Part shown: positions 56,601 through 64,000 of the stretch, piece by piece
How positions within the stretch are numbered: the first letter of the stretch is position 1
Layout: each line of letters starts with the position of its first letter
Assembly (NCBI RefSeq): GCF_034313965.1
Contig: NZ_JAVIWQ010000002.1
Location: forward strand, 2,170,001-2,234,000
Source of the DNA: Herbaspirillum sp. RTI4
GTDB lineage: Bacteria > Pseudomonadota > Gammaproteobacteria > Burkholderiales > Burkholderiaceae_D
DNA length: 64,000 nucleotides
Direction of reading: 5' to 3'
The notes under the pieces: generated by a model
Databases searched by the model: none
What the model was told of the DNA's origin: nothing
What the model saw: only the letters and a program-made list of their open reading frames with translations
Made by a program: the position numbers and the translations under genes

Positions 56601-59600
56601 TGGCGTTTTCTGGCGAGGGGGTGTCCATCCATTGCCAGTCAGGGACCTTGCACAAGTGTTTTAGTAAAAAGCGTCGGTGAGGATCGGAGTTTATTTTGCT
56701 CGGCATGACAGGCAGATAGTGCGGGCCGAAGGAGTAAAAAGGTTCTCTTTGCAGTAATTCCTCCATGTTTTTATAAATGAATTGGTAGGGGATTGGTTGG
56801 GCGATAGTGGCGTTGCCGGCTTTGATGCCGATTTTCCCTTCGGCTATGCGTGACAGGTCAATCAGATCGACTGCATTCCAGCGATGCCGCAGTTGATTCG
56901 CGCTGATATTTTCGACCAGATTAAAATTCAGTTCTAGCCGTTGGTTGTGCATTTGCGCGTTCAGCGGACTGCGATAATCATCGTGTAATTCTGTCAGCGT
57001 TTGATTCACCAATCGTAAACCGGCGCGTTGCTCCAGCGGAGCGAAATGGAGATTCTCGACCATCCAGGTAACAACACCGATAAGCACGAGGAACAGGCCA
57101 ATCCCGCTTGCTGCGCCGGTCATCCCTGCGCCATAAGCGACCAGGATGCCCACTGAGGCGCTGGCATCGACGACCGAAAACGCCAGCTTTCCGGTAACGA
57201 TGGTGTAGCGATCCGGGTCGTTGATTTCCACCAATTGGTTAGCGTAGACCCCCATTCTGGCGAGGCTGAGTGCGGTGCTTGTGCCGACGGCTGCGGTGCC
57301 GAAAAATTCCATGCTGCCTTGAAACAGGTTACTGCCTTGTCGCAACAGGCCAGGAACTTTCGTGGCGCTGGAGACCAGGTTGCGTGCTAATGCTGCTTTC
57401 AGCTCCGGCGATAAGACGGTTTTAGAGAAGAGATTGGAGGCACTCGACAGCGAATTCTCAACCATGTTTGCCAGAATGCGCAGATGTAGCGGCGAGAGAT
57501 TGCTGAGTCGCCGTGCAGCGGCCCAACCCAGCAGACTTGCCGAGGTTTGGCCGAGCACGGCAGAGGCAATTCCTTTTGACAATTGTTGCAACATATATTC
57601 CTGATTCTCTCTCGGCAAATCAGGAAGCAGCAGGGTAATCACGGTATGTTCGATGTTGAGCACGCTGACGATTTTGCCAAATAAAGCCCTGCGGCGATAA
57701 GCATTTCGTTCTGCTTGATTGGGTGCGTTCATCCATTTCAGCGCAGCATGGAATTGCGGTGCGGCTTGCCATCCCAGTGCGGGTAATTTGCCTGTCATGG
57801 CCGAGTCATAAAATTGCAACAGCCCGATTATCTTTTGTGCCGCATGCAGGCAGATGCTTTGCGCGATAGATTGCGTGTATTGCTGAAGCTGAATTCTTTC
57901 ATGCATTTCTAATGCGACCAGTCGCACATATTGCGTCCTCAGCAGCGGTCTTTCAATCGTGACAACGAAGCTGTTCGACAGCAGCAAATCGCTGAGTCTG
58001 GCGCGGTTGAGCAACCACTGGATTTCTATACGCGCGCGCAAATCGATGCGGTTTTGACGATAGTGGGCAATGGCCTTGGTATCAGTGATGCGCCGAACGA
58101 CAGCGCCTTTGTTGTTTTTGATTTGCAGGGCCTCGCTGATGCAGGGCGTGTTGTGGCGCACGCAGCGCGTTTGCGTGAGTTCGATCTCAAGTGCTTCATC
58201 CGGGGCGGCGAGGGCTTCGGCGGGGATCGTCTGTCGGATGGCCGGCGGTAAGGCATCGGGCAGCATCAATATGCGATCGAACACATCCATGTCGCTGGCT
58301 TGCGGCAGGAATGCCGCTGCATAAGCGGGGGCAATCTGTATTTTGTCGAAGGGGACGATCAATTGCGGCAAGGCTTGGCGCAAGACCTCAAAGCGCGCGG
58401 GTTGCAGTCGTTTTTGCAGCTTCGCGTCAGCATGCTGGACGATGCTGATTCCCTTGAGCAGGCCATTTTTGAAATAGAAGAGTGAGGGGACAATATTCTG
58501 CGTGGTGGCGTGCCGGACGAAATCGGTCAGAGCATCGCTATTCCGGAAGCGGAACTCGCCAAATGTCGGGTCGAAAAAATAATAGTGTTTGTTATTCGGA
58601 TCAAGCTGAATCACTTTCAGCACACAGGTATGCCCTATGGCGTTGTTGTTGAGGTCGTGCTGGTGAAACAAGAGGTGCATGCCTTCTGGCAGAGACTGTA
58701 AATGTGTACTGACTTCTTCCGGGGTCGATACTCGCCGGTAATGGCGACTGCCGAATTTGCTTTCCTCCCGGAAGAGGCCGCCCAGATGCAGCGCGTGGAA
58801 GGTAGCCGCAATAAAACGGGCCTTCTCCAGATTGTTTGGCGGTAGCGCATTACCGGGAGGGATGACCTCGGAAGCGGGCTTGGCCAAATCGTTTTTCTTG
58901 AAGATTTCTGCGTCCTGAACATGCGCCGCTACTTGGCCCAGGTTGTGGCGCATATTGTCCAGCAGGGCGTGATTGCCTCCGGCAAACAGGTAGAGCAGTG
59001 CGGTCGGCAGGCAATGATTCTTGCCAAAGCCGGCGTGGCTTAAGGTGTATTGATGAAACGAGTAAAAGCGATCATAGCCATAAGCCTTGTTCTTAAAATA
59101 CTGCGCGCTATTTTTAATGATGTTCAATGCACCGGCAAGACGAAGCGATTCTTCATTGGCAAGATAATTTTTCCACGCATGCACCGCCCACTGTTGCAGT
59201 GCCGCTTGCTGTCGCGGTTCCAGTGTGAATAATTTCGGCGCGTAGTGCGTGAGAGAGAATAGTTCCGACAGATTGTTGCCGTTCAAGCCGTCGCGGCGGA
59301 TGGCACTGGCAAGTCTGGCCATGGGAGGGACGCTGATGCCGTTGTGATACCAGTCGATTTTTAGCGCCGATTTCCAATCGTCAGCAAGATCGGCGTTGGC
59401 CATGAGCGTGGCGGCTTTCGATTCCAGAGGCGTGTTCTGGTGCCATAAGATCAGTTCATTGCATATTTCCTCTTTCGATGCGACCTGCCTCAGTTTGTCG
59501 ATGACCCAGGAGTGACTGAGAAATTCGGGTAAACGATCCGGCACAAAACGCATGCTCTCGAGAACCTGTGTTTCTATTTGCCATTGATAGTCGTAGACGG

Positions 59601-60816
59601 TCTTTAACTCACTGACTTCCTCCACACCCTTTGTGAGAAAAATTTCCAGGTTGTCGCTGGTTTGCTTGAGGAGAGGTGCTTTCGTGGCAACAGCCAAAGG
59701 CATCGCGCCCGCCAGGGGCGGAAACGTCGGTAAATGCGGCAAGGCGGGCAATGCCTCCCACAGGGATATCGCGCTTGAGTGCATGCGCTGCACGACGCTC
59801 TGTCGGGGAGGTACTGCTTGCATGGATGATGGGGGCGCAGTGGCGGTGGTGGCTGAGTTGCGCATTCCTGCCGGCAACGTACATCCTGCCGAGGCGCACA
59901 GGAAGACCAGTCCCCAATCGCGTGGTCGCTGCGGCGTGAGGGTGGCAAGGCCGGGCGGCAGTAATTGTTCCAGGCCATAAGGCCCTTCGCGCAAAGCGAC
60001 GCTTACCTGTCGCAATAGGATATCTCGAAAAGCCAGGTCGGCATCAGGTGCTGCCGGTGCGGCGAGCGAGCCGGTCTGCGCCATATTTTCCATTTCATAG
60101 ATCAGCAGTCGCACTGCCTGCTGCATTTCTGCGCGTGACAGCGAAGCCCTTTCGGCATCCTTAGCCGGCGCATATTCCACCTGAGGGTGGAGGTAGCGAC
60201 GCAATTGCCTCAGGTCTTCAAGCTGTGGTGTCGCGATTTGCGCGAGCAGCAGACATAATTCGCCGGCGATTTTTTGCGCGAACAGGCTCAGCAGAGCGCG
60301 ACCGATCTGGCCGGGGCTGGATTCCAGTTGTTTGTGACCGCGCTCTTCTGCAATTACGTTATAGGCAGCATGGAGGCCCGTCAGCAAATCTGAGGGCGGC
60401 GCCGGAAAGTCAGCCGACCAGGCTTGCCGCAGCATTTCTGCGAACCGGGTTTCGCTATTGCCCTTTCTTGGTTGGTGGTCGAGATACCTTGCCAGCGGTT
60501 CCAAAAAAGGCGAGATGAATTCTTCTAACTGTTGCTCCAACGGATTCGACAGACCGCATTCTTCCAGTTGGGTCAGCACCTCATGCAGACCATTGTTTTC
60601 ATGGACTGGCTGTAAGGGATGCCGCAGAGCAGATAAAAAGCGTCGCCAGTTGGAGGATGGGCGCGGATGGCAAGCAAGCAAAGGGGCGCTGAGTGCCGGA
60701 CAGGAGACCGACTGAAAGCGGCTAGGAAATGGGAGTTTTTCCGCTGAAATAGCGACGAATGGGACGGCGATTTGATGAAAATTTTTCGAACCTGATGCGA
60801 TGGAAACCGTAGGCAT
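53656..60816 (-). CDS. Giant LCT-like toxin, copy 2: C58-type protease plus TcdA/TcdB-like pore-forming region
   Basis: A 2386-residue paralogue of the downstream gene, alignable end to end, with most differences in the first 48 residues and in short insertions (for example around 330 and 1360). The protease triad is intact and equally spaced: Cys602 in HCLPTALLYL, His729 in IGHTCVLKV, Asp749 in FDPTFGEFRF. The hydrophobic pore-like segment lies at about 1170-1255 (NDPDRYTIVTGKLAFSVVDASAS...GIGLFLVLIGVVTWMV), followed by IDLSRIAEGKIGIKAGNATIA, the counterpart of the beta segment after the TcdB pore region. GGAGG 5 bases before the ATG makes the start firm. No signal peptide; the N-terminus MPTVSIASGSKNFHQIAVPF is Ser-rich. 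A cargo-protease toxin that enters host membranes is inferred, not shown. Confidence 0.77.
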   Translation of the reverse strand: MPTVSIASGSKNFHQIAVPFVAISAEKLPFPSRFQSVSCPALSAPLLACHPRPSSNWRRFLSALRHPLQPVHENNGLHEVLTQLEECGLSNPLEQQLEEFISPFLEPLARYLDHQPRKGNSETRFAEMLRQAWSADFPAPPSDLLTGLHAAYNVIAEERGHKQLESSPGQIGRALLSLFAQKIAGELCLLLAQIATPQLEDLRQLRRYLHPQVEYAPAKDAERASLSRAEMQQAVRLLIYEMENMAQTGSLAAPAAPDADLAFRDILLRQVSVALREGPYGLEQLLPPGLATLTPQRPRDWGLVFLCASAGCTLPAGMRNSATTATAPPSSMQAVPPRQSVVQRMHSSAISLWEALPALPHLPTFPPLAGAMPLAVATKAPLLKQTSDNLEIFLTKGVEEVSELKTVYDYQWQIETQVLESMRFVPDRLPEFLSHSWVIDKLRQVASKEEICNELILWHQNTPLESKAATLMANADLADDWKSALKIDWYHNGISVPPMARLASAIRRDGLNGNNLSELFSLTHYAPKLFTLEPRQQAALQQWAVHAWKNYLANEESLRLAGALNIIKNSAQYFKNKAYGYDRFYSFHQYTLSHAGFGKNHCLPTALLYLFAGGNHALLDNMRHNLGQVAAHVQDAEIFKKNDLAKPASEVIPPGNALPPNNLEKARFIAATFHALHLGGLFREESKFGSRHYRRVSTPEEVSTHLQSLPEGMHLLFHQHDLNNNAIGHTCVLKVIQLDPNNKHYYFFDPTFGEFRFRNSDALTDFVRHATTQNIVPSLFYFKNGLLKGISIVQHADAKLQKRLQPARFEVLRQALPQLIVPFDKIQIAPAYAAAFLPQASDMDVFDRILMLPDALPPAIRQTIPAEALAAPDEALEIELTQTRCVRHNTPCISEALQIKNNKGAVVRRITDTKAIAHYRQNRIDLRARIEIQWLLNRARLSDLLLSNSFVVTIERPLLRTQYVRLVALEMHERIQLQQYTQSIAQSICLHAAQKIIGLLQFYDSAMTGKLPALGWQAAPQFHAALKWMNAPNQAERNAYRRRALFGKIVSVLNIEHTVITLLLPDLPRENQEYMLQQLSKGIASAVLGQTSASLLGWAAARRLSNLSPLHLRILANMVENSLSSASNLFSKTVLSPELKAALARNLVSSATKVPGLLRQGSNLFQGSMEFFGTAAVGTSTALSLARMGVYANQLVEINDPDRYTIVTGKLAFSVVDASASVGILVAYGAGMTGAASGIGLFLVLIGVVTWMVENLHFAPLEQRAGLRLVNQTLTELHDDYRSPLNAQMHNQRLELNFNLVENISANQLRHRWNAVDLIDLSRIAEGKIGIKAGNATIAQPIPYQFIYKNMEELLQREPFYSFGPHYLPVMPSKINSDPHRRFLLKHLCKVPDWQWMDTPSPENATHIVIYAPDGKADVDISWNAGSLHTLEDQELNGPFPELPLRLNDGNYITELHAKPQAISATRIVAGGDVPLVCIVFEGKPVELVADHHTCILLMLPNAKASIRGVLLPGSAIVFGDEETAPVFGLGVQTVHWEGNILHVESAQIDLSAARATGPLMVTLRGVHYLLHLKTETVSSKSGFTLAGAALRISHIDCATLPEPDSITMVRKLDLQKPYLHYMYGVSQFGVVSILNGMYKVRPELFPLPVHILDKNNITLFYDPAPRDLFSPQAAGWRGQTFVLMAKKSGLGGPLWLVRNEEGVGYTSLRKQSGKNDPRSPVTNIPPEGGNFNITDTGESYRLEMKVQKVWQAGDVVKFLSDQSLIYSLALNGKPMLCGAQADWWGWYFNAQDKRTELSTLDNAFPTHADWLHLSLPNHDVLHINTRQQIALLTAPDDNMNPVQYRSGKDDSDKPTVTLQRVVQNGDFELTRVDVSQIAHHFSDFTASPQGVTVAAGKTAYLPLPPPAAWWPTQALDIDWLISPGQQGLGILSGISADALSRLMTRASASAPLGQWLSEQLHAATLIATVELAPTIHLDYGMKRTLFHVETQTMAIAPDDGILLGHNDRVACFYTRNDATLQSARFQSLEGLSATDLLSVPTRLNQTVDAPPVSLSRFNASLHEVTIIEDSLRLTTEDGRVLEFPADLNFMGESNFAPPLIRLASHWFSVEKISPTDTATISRTLRNRFMQDSRYTNASVIVPDVIAISLPRVAGISGDGYYLPGRGQYISPPPDAAIAHADEAKQASLQPVNITLNSPYSLWKRAVNDYSDESWHYLTDGIQWTRLGKMHDVELYGENGNVSFSMIPANDAKEGVIAPSGKSIRHYVVWRDRPAHPLYTLYLQCQILPLNEMSIWLLGNDGHAGPQIYSLVVSSQLSLVPGSLGKTRVNDAFLVYTAELKDKKNNRLKLYFAQLGPSDQVLVHRGLDHRQRDVLLVASSAGNEND

Positions 60817-60820
60817 GGGA

Positions 60821-60896
60821 CCTCCGTTAAAAAATAATCGGCACGGTCGTTGCCCCTAAATCACACATGATTTGATCGAGTTGAGGTCGACCGAAA
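60821..60896. repeat. Upstream region shared with giant gene 1 (copy 2 side)
   Basis: This is the counterpart of 53209-53284; see the shared TCCGTT-AAAAATAATCGGCACGG block. Here the homologous upstream DNA continues without interruption into an AT-rich promoter-like stretch. Confidence 0.75.
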
Positions 60897-60931
60897 ACAT
60901 GAGACACAGGCCTTCTTTTCTGGTTTCAAAA

Positions 60932-60974
60932 ATTTTAATTTAATTATTTATATGCTGGAATTGATACAAATCCA
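60932..60974 (-). promoter_or_regulatory. Candidate FNR-dependent promoter of giant gene 2
   Basis: Plus-strand TTGATACAAATCCA (60961-60974) matches TTGAT-N4-ATCAA at 9 of 10 bases. On the minus strand TAAAAT (60937-60932) lies 23 bases further toward the gene as a good -10; the predicted start near 60925 puts the box centre at about -42. The region is AT-rich, so a chance match is possible. Confidence 0.5.
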
Positions 60975-61244
60975 TTATTGGCAGAGCTTCTCAAATAGCT
61001 TTTTCTGAACCGGAGTCGATATGTTATCAAACATTGAATGAGGCAAAAATGAGGCCAATCCAGGTGGTAAATACGATGAACTTAAGACAGAAATTCGAGC
61101 AGACTCTGCAGATTTTTCCGTGGTCGGGTATGGTGGTCTACAACAACAGCTTTGCTGTGCGCTGCTTGTTGACTCATGAATCGACGGAAACGCATCTCGT
61201 CAACGACATGTCAGCAGGCCCAAGAAACAATAATGAGGAAATTT

Positions 61245-61976
61245 ATGAAAATGCAAGATCTTACCGGCAAGGTGGCGGTGGTAACGGGTGCGTCGAGCGG
61301 GATTGGCGAGGCTGCTGCGCGTCTTCTGGTACAGGAGGGGATGCATGTGGTGCTGGTCGCTCGGCGTCGTGAGCGTCTTGAGGCGCTCGCGGCGGAACTC
61401 GGTGATGCGGCCTCTATCGTGGAAGCAGACGTTGCCGATTTGGCGCAGGTGCAGGCATTGTTTAAAACTGTCGGCGAACGCTTCGGTGGGCTTGACCTGC
61501 TGTTCAATAATGCGGGTTTAGGGATCAATGCCAAATTTGAAGCCAGTCAGCCGGATGACTGGAAAAAAATGATCGACGTGAATTTGTTCGGTGTCTTGAA
61601 TTGCACCCAGCTTGCGATTGCGCATTTGCGCGGTCGTAAAGGGGCAATGATCTGTTCAGTATCGAGTGTGGGCGGGCGTTATGGGGTTGAAAACTGGTCG
61701 GTCTACAGTGCGACCAAATACGCCGTTGTCGGTTTTCACGATGCGCTGCGTAAAGAGCTGGGTCCGGAAGGTATTCGGGTCACGGTGATTGAACCGGGTG
61801 CGGTGTGGACTGAGTTTGGCGAAAACGTTGGCCCGGCGCTGAACGAACGTCGCGAGAAACTCAATGCCCTGACATCCGAAGATATCGCTCAGGCGCTGGT
61901 GTATGCCTTTGCGCAACCGGGCAATGTGCTGGTGGAAGAGATTTTGATCCGACCGGTATTGCAAGTCGCGCCTTGA
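61245..61976 (+). CDS. Short-chain dehydrogenase/reductase
   Basis: NAD(P)-dependent SDR of 243 residues. The cofactor motif VTGASSGIGEAAARLL (about 11-26), NNAG (LLFNNAGLGINAKFE), catalytic Ser in CSVSSVGGRYG and YSATK (Tyr-x3-Lys) are all present; it belongs to the YdfG/serine-dehydrogenase-like classical SDRs. GAGGAA lies 5 bases before ATG 61245, favouring it over ATG 61233. The substrate is unknown. It is divergent from giant gene 2 across a 428-base region. Confidence 0.88.
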   Translation: MKMQDLTGKVAVVTGASSGIGEAAARLLVQEGMHVVLVARRRERLEALAAELGDAASIVEADVADLAQVQALFKTVGERFGGLDLLFNNAGLGINAKFEASQPDDWKKMIDVNLFGVLNCTQLAIAHLRGRKGAMICSVSSVGGRYGVENWSVYSATKYAVVGFHDALRKELGPEGIRVTVIEPGAVWTEFGENVGPALNERREKLNALTSEDIAQALVYAFAQPGNVLVEEILIRPVLQVAP

Positions 61977-62048
61977 TGGCGATTTAATCTGCAATGGATT
62001 TCAAGGTCTTAATTGACCTTACCTATACCGTGGCCTTGCTTACCCCGC

Positions 62049-62086
62049 CAGCCCAAGCCATCCATGATCGCTTGGGCTGATTTTTT
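62049..62086 (+). terminator. Rho-independent terminator after the SDR gene
   Basis: Arms CAGCCCAAGC (62049-62058) and GCTTGGGCTG (62070-62079) form a perfect 10-bp stem with an 11-base loop, followed by A and six T. It lies 72 bases after the SDR stop and 29 bases before the convergent dapE stop. Confidence 0.9.
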
Positions 62087-62114
62087 ATAAGCCGAGTTTC
62101 GTTAAGTAAGGACC

Positions 62115-63604
<1,490 letters not shown>

Positions 63605-63623
63605 GATTGTTTTGCCTTGCCTG

Positions 63624-63656
63624 AAAAAAACCTGCCCCGACGCAGCGCCGGGGCAG
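63624..63656 (-). terminator. Rho-independent terminator after dapD
   Basis: On the minus strand the arms 63656-63649 and 63639-63632 (CTGCCCCG and complement) form an 8-bp GC stem, followed by a base and seven T (63630-63624). It separates dapD from the ArsC-like/dapE pair, 41 bases after the dapD stop. Confidence 0.87.
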
Positions 63657-63696
63657 TGATATCAGCTAATTCAAACCACTGATTCAGTTACCTGAT

Positions 63697-64000
63697 TCAA
63701 ATACCGCGCAGCAATTCGTTGATGGCGGTTTTGGAGCGGGTTTGCGCATCGACTTTCTTGACGATGATGGCGGCGTACAGGCTGTATTTACCATCGGCCG
63801 ACGGCAGGTTGCCCGGCACCACGACCGAACCGGCCGGCACGCGACCGTAAAACACTTCGCCGGTTTCGCGATCATAAATCTTGGTCGATTGGCCGATATA
63901 CACACCCATCGAGATGACCGAGTTTTCTTCGACGATCACGCCTTCGACGATTTCCGAACGCGCACCGATGAAGCAGTTGTCTTCGATGATGACCGGGCCG
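63697..64000 (-). CDS. dapD: Tetrahydrodipicolinate N-succinyltransferase, C-terminal part (start outside window)
   Basis: The visible C-terminal 100 residues are of a left-handed beta-helix acyltransferase: [20 protein letters not shown], then [40 protein letters not shown] and the ending [11 protein letters not shown], all DapD signatures. The frame stays open to the window edge. It supplies the substrate chain for dapE in diaminopimelate synthesis. Confidence 0.95.
   Translation of the reverse strand, partial: GPVIIEDNCFIGARSEIVEGVIVEENSVISMGVYIGQSTKIYDRETGEVFYGRVPAGSVVVPGNLPSADGKYSLYAAIIVKKVDAQTRSKTAINELLRGI

Noticed and set aside
46071..60816. Glucosyltransferase or C80 autoprotease domain in the giant proteins
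   Set aside because: I looked for the DXD-containing block and the InsP6-activated protease His/Cys motifs of clostridial toxins and found no convincing match.
46071..60816. Giant genes as nonribosomal peptide/polyketide synthases or RTX/filamentous adhesins
   Set aside because: No adenylation, ketosynthase or carrier motifs, no GGXGXDXXX repeats and no haemagglutinin-type repeats; the tandem paralogy and protease triad do not fit these classes.
61034..61372. Possible small gene between giant gene 2 and the SDR gene
   Set aside because: The frame overlaps the SDR start in another frame, and its C-terminal half is the Gly/Cys-rich shadow of the SDR cofactor site. The first 60 codons have no recognisable features.

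Overview
The window looks like a chromosomal segment of a betaproteobacterium, most likely a member of the Oxalobacteraceae (Herminiimonas/Collimonas/Glaciimonas type). This rests on the gene complement and order (rnr-rlmB-cysE, the cyclophilin pair, cysS-accA-tilS, ompR/envZ, dapD-dapE), moderate GC by eye, and protein sequences typical of Burkholderiales. The assignment is inference; no database was searched.

Layout. 1-12.3 kb is housekeeping: the end of rnr, then rlmB and cysE on the plus strand; a five-gene minus-strand run (TPR protein, L,D-transpeptidase, two cyclophilins, lpxH); then cysS, a HhH-GPD DNA glycosylase, accA and tilS. 12.3-14.1 kb holds three tandem paralogous small exported Ala/Lys-rich proteins, a DUF3096 micro-protein and a very AT-rich stretch. 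14.1-20 kb has a chemoreceptor, a PPK2 polyphosphate kinase, an LprI-like protein, an uncharacterised basic protein and aspartokinase, ending in a tRNA-Ser(GCT) with a clear promoter and terminator. 20.3-33.5 kb contains an exported hydrolase, a nitrate/sulfonate/taurine-class ABC importer, an EamA exporter, a thioredoxin-fold protein, the tsaB-rimI-udg-DUF1853 overlapping run, lplT, alr and radA.

33.6-40.0 kb is an oxygen-responsive cluster: arginine/ornithine antiporter, arginine deiminase and carbamate kinase (no ornithine carbamoyltransferase), an FNR-type regulator, a triple-BON protein and a small heat-shock protein. Two FNR boxes sit where activating boxes belong, one of them exactly at -41.5 from the start predicted by its -10 element. 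40.1-45.9 kb has an OmpR/EnvZ pair, a small exported protein, an ABC-F ATPase and prmB.

46.1-60.8 kb is the outstanding part: two adjacent, same-direction genes for paralogous proteins of 2377 and 2386 residues. Both have the plan of large clostridial toxins (length close to TcdB, a TcdA/TcdB-type hydrophobic pore-forming segment near residues 1170-1255, a beta-rich C-terminal half), but carry a YopT/AvrPphB-like (C58) Cys-His-Asp protease module near residues 590-770. Copy 1 has a 116-bp MITE-like element inserted in the upstream region it shares with copy 2. Copy 2 has a near-consensus FNR box with a well-placed -10, suggesting a link to the oxygen-sensing cluster. No secretion genes accompany them. 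61.2-64 kb returns to housekeeping: an SDR oxidoreductase, dapE, an ArsC/YffB-like protein and the end of dapD.
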